From NCBI GenBank assembly GCA_030448225.1, contig JAUJNJ010000039.1, forward strand, positions 1 through 53,820: a DNA stretch of 53,820 nt, given 5' to 3'. The DNA is from Phycisphaerae bacterium (lineage in GTDB: Bacteria > Planctomycetota > Phycisphaerae > Tepidisphaerales > Tepidisphaeraceae). The notes under the pieces are model-generated. The model had not been told where the DNA came from. It did not search any database and saw only the letters and a program-made list of their open reading frames with translations. The position numbers and the translations under genes are program-made. Shown here piece after piece: positions 40,116 to 47,480 of the stretch (position 1 is its first letter; every line of letters starts with the position of its first letter).

Positions 40116-40126
40116 AAAGCAGATGA

Positions 40127-40441
40127 ACCACCGAGGCACGGAGACACGGAGGTAGGACGGAGACGGCAAAGGTCGGAGGAGGAACTAGTGGCGCGTGGCG
40201 GGACGTGTTGCAGCCACCCTCTTCCCGGTACGCCGGGGAGAGGGAAGGGGAGAGGGGTTCACGCAAGCGGCGCCACCATTCGTGCCACGCCCACCCCGCG
40301 AGCCCCTCTCCCCCGCCCTCTCCCCGGCGTACCGGGAAGAGGGAGGTCACAACTCGCTTATCGATGTGTGACGGCGAACTACTCGATGCTCCCTCTCAGC
40401 CTCCGTGCCTCCGTGCCTCCGTGCCTCCGTGCCTTCGTGGT
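40127..40441. repeat. Nested inverted repeats between cydA and cydB
   Basis: The outer pair (40127-40152 and 40400-40441) belongs to the ACGGAGG family: the right arm is four CCTCCGTG units in tandem plus CCTTCGTGGT, and 23 of 26 bases pair with the left arm. The inner pair (40217-40257 and 40303-40343) is a different family with 39 of 41 bases paired (CCCTCTTCCCGGTACGCCGG core). The whole gap can fold into a two-tier stem. No gene is present in it. Confidence 0.9.
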
Positions 40442-40471
40442 GAGTCTTCCTAAAGAACTTCTAAACACCCC

Positions 40472-41509
40472 ATGTCCCACGCAACCCTCATCGACCTCTC
40501 CGCCGCCGCCGCCCTGCTCGGGCTGATGGCCTACGCGGTGCTCGGCGGCGCCGACTTCGGGGGCGGCGTGTGGGACCTGTTCGCCCGCGGGCCGCGCCGC
40601 CGTCAGCAGCAGGAGGCGATCGCCCGCGCGATGGGGCCGGTGTGGGAGGCGAACCACGTGTGGCTGATCTTCGTGATCGTCGTGCTGTTCACCTGCTTCC
40701 CGTACGGGTACGCGCCGCTCGGCGTGGCGCTGTTCGTCCCGTTCCACCTCGCGCTGGCGGGCATCATGCTGCGCGGGGCGGCGTTCGTGTTCCGCGGCGT
40801 CGGCAAGCCCGGTGCGGACGGGACGCCGCACCTGTCGCCGTGGAGCGTGGTGTTCGGGGCGGCGTCGGTCATCTCGCCGCTGCTGCTCGGCGCGGCGTTC
40901 GGCGCGATCACCGCCGGCGACGTGCGGATCGACCCGGGCGGCGGGGTGCGCCTCGCGTCGCCGCTGCCGTGGCTCTCGCCCTACGCGATCGGGTGCGGCG
41001 CGCTGGCGGCTCTCCGCCTGCGTGCCTACCTCGCGGCCGTCTACCTGACGGCCGAGACCGACGGCGACCTCCGCGAGGACTTCCGCCGCCGGGCGATCGT
41101 CGCCGGCACGACCACGGCCGCGCTGGCGGCGATCGTCCTGCTGCTGGCGTGGCGGGAGGCGCCGTGGTTCGTGCGGCAGTTGCTGCGGCCGTCGTCGGCG
41201 CCGGTGCTCGTGGCCGGCCTCGCCTGCTTCGCCGCGTCGGCGTGGGCGGTGTTCGGCCGGCGCTTCGGGCTGAGCCGCGTATTCGCCGCGGGGGAGATCG
41301 TGCTCCTGCTGCTCGGCTGGGGCCTGGCGCACCGGCCCTACCTCGTCTACCCGGACATGCCCCTAGCGCGGGCGGCCGCCCCCGCACCGACGCTGCGGTT
41401 CATGCTGCTGACGCTCCCGTTCGGCATGGCACTGCTGGTGCCGTCGCTTTGGTTGATGTTCAAGGTGTTCAAATCGCCGAAGCGGGTGGAGGTTGATGCC
41501 GTCGGGTGA
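40472..41509 (+). CDS. cydB: Cytochrome bd quinol oxidase subunit II
   Basis: 345-residue integral membrane subunit with about nine hydrophobic segments. It starts MSHATLIDLSAAAALLGL and shows the family motif AYAVLGGADFGGGVWDLFARGP, the EANHVWLIFVIVVLFTCFP segment near residue 65, then PFHLALAGIMLRGAAFVFR. It pairs with CydA to form the oxidase. No CydX/CbdX-like subunit is visible right after it. The frame is intact. The start lies 31 bases after the last CCTTCGTGGT unit of the repeat. Confidence 0.95.
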   Translation: MSHATLIDLSAAAALLGLMAYAVLGGADFGGGVWDLFARGPRRRQQQEAIARAMGPVWEANHVWLIFVIVVLFTCFPYGYAPLGVALFVPFHLALAGIMLRGAAFVFRGVGKPGADGTPHLSPWSVVFGAASVISPLLLGAAFGAITAGDVRIDPGGGVRLASPLPWLSPYAIGCGALAALRLRAYLAAVYLTAETDGDLREDFRRRAIVAGTTTAALAAIVLLLAWREAPWFVRQLLRPSSAPVLVAGLACFAASAWAVFGRRFGLSRVFAAGEIVLLLLGWGLAHRPYLVYPDMPLARAAAPAPTLRFMLLTLPFGMALLVPSLWLMFKVFKSPKRVEVDAVG

Positions 41510-41635
41510 GGGGTTCCATACTGTTCATGTAAGAAACAGCTAAAGACCGAGTAGACGCGGAGCGACCGCCGGCGGCCGAGGGGGGGAGTGTTGGAAACGC
41601 GGGGCGGGGACCATTGCGTTGAACTGGGATGCGAG

Positions 41636-41675
41636 CGCCGCGCCGTTCGCGTTCTTCGCGCCCTTCGCGGTTCAA
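41636..41675. repeat. 9-base tandem units abutting the permease stop codon
   Basis: Read on the minus strand the sequence is TGAACCGCGAAGG, GCGCGAAGA, ACGCGAACG: units of 9 bases (GCGCGAAGN). The first TGA is the stop codon of the permease gene, so the array begins at the gene's last codon. It separates the convergent cydB and permease genes. Confidence 0.6.
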
Positions 41676-42676
41676 TTCTCTTGCCGGCGCGTCTGCCAGA
41701 GGAGCAGGAGGAAGAATGGTCCGCCCAACAGCCCGGTGAGGACGCCGACCGGGAGCGTGGTCTCGACGCGGCTCTGCGCGACCCAGCGCGAGGCGGCGTC
41801 GGCGAGCGCGAGCAGGCCGGCGCCGAGCGCGGTGGCGAGCGGCAGGAGGCGGCGCTGGTCGTTGCCGACGACGAGCCGGGCGAGGTGCGGGCAGACGAGG
41901 CCGACGAACCCGATCGGCCCGCTGACCGCCACCGCCGACGCCGTGACGGCCGACGCAATGACGAGCCCGAGCCAGCGCAGGCGGTGGATGCGCACGCCCA
42001 GCGCCTGCGCCTCGGCCTCGCTCACGCCGGCCACGTTGAGTTGGCCGCTGACGTAGAACAGCACTAACCACCCGGCCAGCACGCCCGACCCCGCCGCCCA
42101 CCACTGCGCCGCCGTCAACTGCGCAGGCAGGCCGCCGCCGAGGAAGCTGAGCGGGCCGCCCGCGCGGGCGGGGTCTTTGATCAGCGCGTTGAGCAGGAGG
42201 AAGATCGACGCGTTGACCGCGTTGACGATCACGCCGACGAGCAGGAGCGTCACCGGCTCGAGTCGCCCGCGACGGCTGGCGAGCGTGAAGACGACCGCGA
42301 CCGACGCCGCCGCCCCGACGAACGCGAACGCCTGCTGCCCCGCCGCCGCCGCGACGTCGGACGACACGAGCGTGGCGAGGGCCGGCAGTTGCCACAGGTA
42401 CGCCAGGAGCGACGCGCCGCTGCTGACGCCGAGGAGGTACGGGTCGGCCAGCGGGTTGCGGAGGATCGCCTGGTACACCACGCCCGCCGCCGCGAGGGCC
42501 GCGCCGACGAGCGACGCGACCATCACGTACTCGAGGCGGATCCGCCGGACCGCCGGCGACGGCCAGCCCACCTCGCCGGTGGAGCCGACGAAGAGGCAGG
42601 CGGCGCCGAGCGCGGCCCACACGAGCACGCCCAGCGCGATCGTGACGAGCAGTCTTCCCAGGCCCCAGCGCTTCAC
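41672..42676 (-). CDS. FecCD-type ABC permease (siderophore/haem/cobalamin uptake)
   Basis: 334-residue inner-membrane permease of the BtuC/FecCD family with about ten hydrophobic segments. It shows the family's RIRLEYVMVASLVGAALAAAG, QAILRNPLADPYLLGVSSGA, GVIVNAVNASIFLLLNALI and the cytoplasmic coupling motif VSGPIGFVGLVCPHLARLV. It would import an iron chelate or cobalamin with the neighbouring binding protein. Its ATG at 42676 overlaps the binding-protein stop (ATGA). The cognate ATPase is not present in the window. The frame is intact. Confidence 0.93.
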   Translation of the reverse strand: MKRWGLGRLLVTIALGVLVWAALGAACLFVGSTGEVGWPSPAVRRIRLEYVMVASLVGAALAAAGVVYQAILRNPLADPYLLGVSSGASLLAYLWQLPALATLVSSDVAAAAGQQAFAFVGAAASVAVVFTLASRRGRLEPVTLLLVGVIVNAVNASIFLLLNALIKDPARAGGPLSFLGGGLPAQLTAAQWWAAGSGVLAGWLVLFYVSGQLNVAGVSEAEAQALGVRIHRLRWLGLVIASAVTASAVAVSGPIGFVGLVCPHLARLVVGNDQRRLLPLATALGAGLLALADAASRWVAQSRVETTLPVGVLTGLLGGPFFLLLLWQTRRQEN

Positions 42677-43929
42677 GAAGCCACCGCGCGGGGGGAGTTC
42701 ATCAACGTCGCGGCGCGGGGGTTATTCTGGGGAGAGCGTCTAGTAATCCTTGAAGTCTCCGCCGAACGAGGGCGAGCGCGGCCCTTCGGGCGGCGGCTAA
42801 AAGGGGTGGAACTCGATGCCAACGGTACTTCAGCGTTCGGCGCGGAGGTGCGGAGCGCCCGCTCGTGCGTGTTATGCGTTGACCTCGCGGGTGGTTCGAA
42901 GACAGGTGAGGGTGATGTCGTCGCGGGCGCGGGCGCCGTCGTCGCGGGCGCAAGTGACGTGGTCGCGGGCCCGGGTGACGTCGTAGCAGGCGCGGGTGCC
43001 GGTGCGGTCGTCGGCGGCGCGGGCGGCAGGTCGTGCAGGTGCTCGGCGAAGCGGGCGGCGGCGTCGCCGATGCGGTGGCTGGGCTGGAGGACGTAGTACT
43101 CGGTCAGGACGTAGACGCGCTTCTCGCGCACGGCCCGCAGTTCGGGGAGGGCCGCCCAAAACCGCTTCGCCGCCTCGACGACCTGCGGCGAGGCCTCGGG
43201 CAGGAGGTGGAGGATCGCGTCGGGGTCGAGCGCGGCGAGCTGCTCGCGGTCGACCGTGGGGTACGAGTTCACGCCGCCCGACAGCACGTTCACGCCCCCC
43301 GCCGCCCGCAGCACGTCGTCGACGAAGTTGCCGCCGCCGACGCTGGCCAAACCCGTCTCGTCGCGCGCGACGTACGTCCGCACCGGCGGCCGCCCCGCCA
43401 CGCGCTGCCGCACTGAGTCGAGCGAGGCGCGCAGCGCCCGCTCGGCTTCCCCGGCGCGGTCGGGGGCGTTAACCGCATCGCCCAACAGGCGGATCGCGGA
43501 GAAGACGTCGTCGAGGACAACGATCTGCACGTTCACGATCTTCGTGCCGATCGACCGCGCGAAGTCGACGAGGCCGGCGGGCATCTTGTCGGGATGGAAC
43601 TGCACGACGAGCACGTCCGGGCGGAGCTCGCTGAGGCGCTCGCGGTCGACCGAGCGGTAGTCCCCCACGCGGGCCAGTCCGACGGTTCCGGGGCGGTCAG
43701 CATCCCAATTGCTTACCGCTATGAGGTGGCCGCCCGCGCCCATGCCGATCAGCAGGTCGGTCGCCGCGGGGCTGAGCGATGCCACCGTCGGGCGGACGGC
43801 CGCGGGCCGCCTCTGAGGTGTTGGGGATGCAGGGGTTACGGCGTCACGATCGCACGAAACTCCCGCCGCGCCGGCGACGAGGGCAAGAAAAAGGCAGACG
43901 AGCGAACTCGACCGTTGACAGCGCGACAT
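42673..43929 (-). CDS. Periplasmic binding lipoprotein for the FecCD-type permease, with a long low-complexity tail
   Basis: 418 residues. A lipoprotein signal (LALVAGAAGVSCDR; Cys26) anchors it in the periplasm. The BtuF/FepB-like fold is seen in TVASLSPAATDLLIGMGAGG, ELRPDVLVVQFHPDKM, the long central helix with KIVNVQIVVLDDVFSAIRLL and the C-lobe (RDETGLASVGGGNFVDDVLR, LDPDAILHLLP). The usual fold ends near residue 305. Another 100 residues follow: a Thr/Pro repeat (APATTSPGPATTSLAPATT) and a basic tail. It ends only 4 bases overlapping the permease start. The tail is not typical of the family and may be a read-through or recently gained segment. Confidence 0.85.
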   Translation of the reverse strand: MSRCQRSSSLVCLFLALVAGAAGVSCDRDAVTPASPTPQRRPAAVRPTVASLSPAATDLLIGMGAGGHLIAVSNWDADRPGTVGLARVGDYRSVDRERLSELRPDVLVVQFHPDKMPAGLVDFARSIGTKIVNVQIVVLDDVFSAIRLLGDAVNAPDRAGEAERALRASLDSVRQRVAGRPPVRTYVARDETGLASVGGGNFVDDVLRAAGGVNVLSGGVNSYPTVDREQLAALDPDAILHLLPEASPQVVEAAKRFWAALPELRAVREKRVYVLTEYYVLQPSHRIGDAAARFAEHLHDLPPAPPTTAPAPAPATTSPGPATTSLAPATTAPAPATTSPSPVFEPPARSTHNTHERALRTSAPNAEVPLASSSTPFSRRPKGRARPRSAETSRITRRSPQNNPRAATLMNSPRAVAS

Positions 43930-44046
43930 GCCGCGCGGATCGTAGTTGCTGACGACCCTCTGTCAAACTGACGGAGAAGAAAGCGACCCGGACCGACCGA
44001 TAACACGTGCATGGACTTCACCGACTCACCTGCACAGGGAAGTGAC

Positions 44047-44820
44047 ATGGCCGACACCACCGGATTCTTCTCCCGCCTCGGCGGGTGGCTCAAGCGGACG
44101 GGCGCCCAGCCGAACGGCGACCTGCCGCTGCAGGGCACGATCATCGACGAGACGACGCCCGACGCCAACGCGTCGATCCACGGCGGCTCGGGCCTGGCGA
44201 TGCGCAGCACGTTCCTCCGCCCCTGGGCGAAGCGCGACGCCGCCATCGATAACCTGCAGAACGGCGTGCAGGCGATGGGCGAGCTGATGAACAGCATCCG
44301 CGATAACCTCGAGCGCACGAACGAGCGCCAGGACCAGTTGCTGGAGTACCTGTCGCACCTGCCGCAGGCGCTGCAGCAACTCCCCGAGAGCGCGCGGATG
44401 CAGGGCGAGACGCTCAAGGCGATCCAGCGTCGGATGGAGCAGCAGAGCGAGGAGCAGTCGAAGCTCGCCGACATCCTCGAGCGCATCAGCCGCGCCGACG
44501 AGATGAACGGCCGCACGCTCGACGCGCTGAAGGACCGGGTCAACACGCTCAACGAGCACGACGAGCGGATCTCCGACAACCTCAACACGGTCGGCTCGGC
44601 CCTGCACTCCGTCAGCCGCAACTCCGAGGCGACCAGCGCCGTCCTCGTGCAGATGCGCGACAACCAAACCACCCGCGACGGCGAACTCGAACGGGTCCTC
44701 CACAAGCAGGGCGCCCGCTTCACCACGATGCTGGCGATCGCGATCTTCCTGTCGATCTCGGCCCTGGTGTCGGTCGGCGTGATCGGCTACCTGCTGCTGA
44801 ACAACCTGCCGGCGAAGTAA
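44047..44820 (+). CDS. Coiled-coil, tail-anchored membrane protein of unknown function
   Basis: 257 residues (ATG at 44047 after GGGAAGTGA; an upstream in-frame ATG at 44011 would add 12). The N-terminal 50 residues contain a short helix (FFSRLGGWLKRTG). Then a long heptad-type helical region (about residues 70-215) rich in Leu, Gln, Glu and Arg suggests a coiled coil (AIDNLQNGVQAMGELMNSI through RISDNLNTVG). A C-terminal hydrophobic segment (MLAIAIFLSISALVSVGVIGY) is the only membrane helix, leaving about 9 residues outside. The topology resembles tail-anchored or chemoreceptor-like membrane tethers. The frame is intact; no neighbour operon. Confidence 0.65.
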   Translation: MADTTGFFSRLGGWLKRTGAQPNGDLPLQGTIIDETTPDANASIHGGSGLAMRSTFLRPWAKRDAAIDNLQNGVQAMGELMNSIRDNLERTNERQDQLLEYLSHLPQALQQLPESARMQGETLKAIQRRMEQQSEEQSKLADILERISRADEMNGRTLDALKDRVNTLNEHDERISDNLNTVGSALHSVSRNSEATSAVLVQMRDNQTTRDGELERVLHKQGARFTTMLAIAIFLSISALVSVGVIGYLLLNNLPAK

Positions 44821-45080
44821 GCCGGAGCGATCGCGACGCAGGCGTAACGGCGAAGTCCACCGAAACACGAGGGCACGGGAGACGAGGTCACGGCAGTGAC
44901 CAAGGCTTCCGTGCCCTTGATCGAGCGAGGCGTTGCTTTCACGCGAGGCGTGGCCACTTCAACGGCCCCGTCCTCCGCACCCGATGGCCATTCAGGCGTG
45001 CCCGACCGTGCGACGCGGCACCAAGTACGTTCATGTCTTCGAGCGCGTCACGGTTACGGGTAGCGCTCGACAAGGGGACC
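44821..45080. other. Intergenic stretch with degenerate ACGGAG-family traces
   Basis: No gene supported. Around 44857-44918 there are short imperfect inverted copies of the GGGCACGG unit (CGAGGGCACGGGAG and CTTCCGTGCCCTTG). Confidence 0.4.
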
Positions 45081-45176
45081 GTCATCCCGAGGAGCGACAG
45101 CGACGAGATCTCAGGCCCGGGCGGTGCGTCCCTTCCCGAGTTCCCTCGAGTCGCTACCGCTCCCTTCGGGGATGAC
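45081..45176. repeat. Bipartite hairpin element, copy 2
   Basis: Units 45081-45119 (GTCATCCCGAGGAGCGACAG and on) and 45141-45176 (complement of GTCATCCCCGAAGGGAGCGG) face each other. The pair is the 23188-23280 element in opposite orientation. The stop codon I infer for the downstream nnrD-like gene (45154) lies inside the second unit, so its last 8 residues (GHPRRER region) come from the repeat. Confidence 0.75.
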
Positions 45177-46070
45177 CCGCTACACCCGGAAGGCGTTCCG
45201 CTCCAGGCACCGTCGCCCCGCCGCTCTTCTCATACTCCGCGACGGCCGCGGGCAGCGCGTCGATGACGTCTCTCGCCAGCACGCACCGCAGGCCAGGCGT
45301 TCGCCGGCGAGTTCGCCGGCGCGACCGTGGAGGTGGCAGCCGAGGCGGGCGGCGTCAAACAGGTCCATCTCCTGCGCCCAGGAGCGTGCCGATGATCCCG
45401 CTCAGCACGTCGCCGGTGCCGGCCTTGGAAAGCGCGGCTGTTGCCGGTGGAGTTGACGGTGTACTTCCAGCCGTCGGTGATGACCGTGTGGCTCCCCTTC
45501 AGCACCACGATCTGCCCGAACGCCCCGGCGGCCGCGGAGGCGATGTCGAGGCGGCCGGCGTCGTCGGCGGGCACGTCGTCGCGGTCGATGGCTTCCAGGC
45601 CGGCCCATCTCCCCCGGGTGCGGCGTCAGCACCGCCCGCAGCGCGGAAGTACGTCGGCCACCGCTTCATGTCCGACAGGAGGTTCAGCGCGTCGGCGTCG
45701 ATCACCATCGGCTTGTCGAGGCGGATCAGGCGCGTCACCCGCGCCTCGGCCTCGGGGCGTGCGGCCGAGGCCGGGGCCGATGACGACGGCGTCGGCCTTC
45801 TCGCCGGCGGTCAGCAGTTCGTCCTTCCCCGCCGCCTTGCCGAGGCCGACGCCGATCAGTTCCCGGCGCCGCCGACAGCGCGTGCGGCGGGATCGACCGC
45901 GGCACCGCGAGTTGCACGAGGCCGGCCCCATCCGCAGGGCGGCCGTGCCGGCGAAGACCGGCGCGCCCGATCATCCCGTCGTTCCCGCCGACGACGAGGA
46001 CCCGGCCGAACGTGCCCTTGTGCCCGTCGAGCGGGCGCGGGGAAGGTGGGAGAGAGTCGATGCGCTCCAT
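45154..46070 (-). CDS. nnrD: NAD(P)HX dehydratase (YjeF C-terminal/carbohydrate kinase-like, frameshifted)
   Basis: Repairs hydrated NAD(P)H by ATP- or ADP-dependent dehydration; about 305 residues, the C-terminal half of the bifunctional YjeF. Begins MERIDSLPPSPRPLDGHKGT with the GRVLVVGGNDGMIGA segment. Further family motifs: AGLVQLAVPRS, ADAVVIGPGLGR, DKPMVIDADALNLL, LTPHPGEMGRLLG across a frameshift, VVLKGSHTVI, KAGTGDVLSG with the catalytic Asp and HLHGRAGELA. Indels near 45970, 45900, 45770, 45640, 45560, 45430, 45370 and 45300. I place the end at 45154 because RDVIDALPAAVAEYE continues in that frame. The N-terminal epimerase domain (NnrE) is not here. Confidence 0.82.
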
Positions 46071-46165
46071 CGCACGAGCTTACCAGACGAGCCGCTCGCG
46101 GCTTAGCGGACGGCCGGCACGGCGCGCTTTTCAGGATCTGCGGAGCCGCGAGCCGCGCGAAGACG

Positions 46166-47254
46166 TCACTTCCGAAACTCGCTGAACGTGATCGCGTCGA
46201 GGTCGAGCGGGCTGACGCCCCGCCTCGAGCAGCACGTGCGCTGGCCGGCCGACATGGCGGCGTTGTCGGTGCAGTATCGCATCTCGGGGAGGAAGACCGG
46301 CAGCGGGAACGCCGTCAGCGCGGCGCCGGAGGCCGCGGTTGGCCGAGACGCCGCCGCCGATGATGACCGACTTCGCTGACCTCGCGGGCGGCCCGGCGGA
46401 GCTTTTTCGGTGATCACGTCAATGCACGCCGCCTGGAAACTCGCGGCGACGTCCCGGATTTCCTGCTCGCCGAGTTTCCGTGCGTCGGCGGCGGACGCGA
46501 GGGCGCGGCGCGTCGGCACGCCCCAGACGTGGTAGAGAACGGCGGTCTTCAGGCCGCTGAACGAGAAGTCGAGCGAATCGCGGCCGAGGAGCGTGCGCGG
46601 CGTTTCACCGGCGCGCGTCGCCCGCCGCCGCGAGACGATCGAGCACAGGCCCGCCGGGGTACGCGAGGCCGAGGATGGCGGCGACTTTGTCGTACGCCTC
46701 GCCGACGGCGTCGTCGATCGTGGAGCCGATCAATTCGACGTCGAGCCACGAGCCGACGCGGTAGAGCGCGGTGTGCCCGCCACTGCACACGAGGCCGACG
46801 GCCGGCATCGGCGGCGTCTCGTTCCGCCCGAGCATCACGCTGTAGAGGTGCGCGTGAACGTGATCGACCCCGACGAGCGGCTTGCCGAGCGCCCACGCGA
46901 GCGTCTTGGCCGCCGTCACGCCGACGAGCAGCGACCCGATCAGGCCGGGGCGATAGGCGATGGCGATCGCGTCCAAGGATGAAGGCGGAAGGATGAAGGA
47001 TGAAGAAGACGGGGCGGCATCCGCGCTCGGCTGTCAGCCGTCGCCTTGCTATCGGGGTGCGTTCCCAGCGCCGGAGCACGGGCAGGATGTTCTCGATGTG
47101 CCTTCCGGCTGGCGATCTCCGGCACCACACCGCGGTACTTCGCGTGAAGGTCGACCTGCGTCGCGACGACGTTGCTGCGGACGTCGTGGCCGTCCACCAC
47201 GACGGCGGCGGCGGTCTCGTCGCAGGTGGATTCGATGCCGAGGATCTTGGGCAT
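46166..47254 (-). CDS. tsaD: tRNA N6-adenosine threonylcarbamoyltransferase TsaD (frameshifted, with a repeat insertion)
   Basis: Transfers the threonylcarbamoyl group to A37 of ANN-decoding tRNAs. The N terminus ([20 protein letters not shown]) has the ASKHA phosphate motif, followed by GVVPEIASR. The HVHAH metal site ([15 protein letters not shown]) and [11 protein letters not shown] are clear. The C-terminal half ([36 protein letters not shown]) is readable across frames. Between the first domain (ILPVLRR) and [10 protein letters not shown] there are about 33 residues in place of the usual 12-18, and this insertion is coded by a 7-base repeat array (46975-47009). Frameshifts near 46975, 47080, 46615 and 46320-46410. 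TsaD is essential in most bacteria, so I read the breaks as mostly sequence error. Confidence 0.85.
46975..47009. repeat. AAGGATG heptamer array inside the tsaD reading frame
   Basis: Five 7-base units on the plus strand: AAGGATG, AAGGCGG, AAGGATG, AAGGATG, AAGAAGA. On the coding strand they read as TTCATCC units giving [14 protein letters not shown] peptide. The array sits where TsaD proteins have a variable loop. Confidence 0.8.
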
Positions 47255-47260
47255 GGGGTG

Positions 47261-47455
47261 GGAGTCAGGAGTCAGGAGTCAGGGGTCAGGGTCAGGGTCA
47301 AGGGTCAAGGGTCAGGCGGATCATAGGGGTCGGCGGGGCGGCAACGCCCTGCGTGCGTTACGACGGGCGCGTGACGGAGCTTGATCAGGCTATACGCGCG
47401 GTGCTCGACCATTGCTCGACTCTTGACCCTTGACGCTTGACCCTTGACCCTTGCG
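47261..47455. repeat. Inverted pair of 7-base arrays upstream of tsaD
   Basis: Left array 47261-47316: three GGAGTCA units, GGGGTCA, then GGGTCAA-type units (one unit has 6 bases). Right array 47421-47455: TCTTGAC, CCTTGAC, GCTTGAC, CCTTGAC, CCTTGCG, the reverse complement of GTCAAGG units. The two arrays can pair across a loop of about 105 bases. The left array begins 6 bases upstream of the tsaD start codon, where its ribosome-binding site should be. Confidence 0.85.
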
Positions 47456-47480
47456 GCTCGACCCCTACCTGTACATCGCG

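Noticed and set aside
40127..40441. CRISPR-like array between cydA and cydB
   Set aside because: The units are 8 bases, tandem without unique spacers, and arranged as inverted pairs; no cas genes are near.
47261..47455. CRISPR or integron-type array upstream of tsaD
   Set aside because: Seven-base direct units without spacers of constant length; better described as short tandem repeats.
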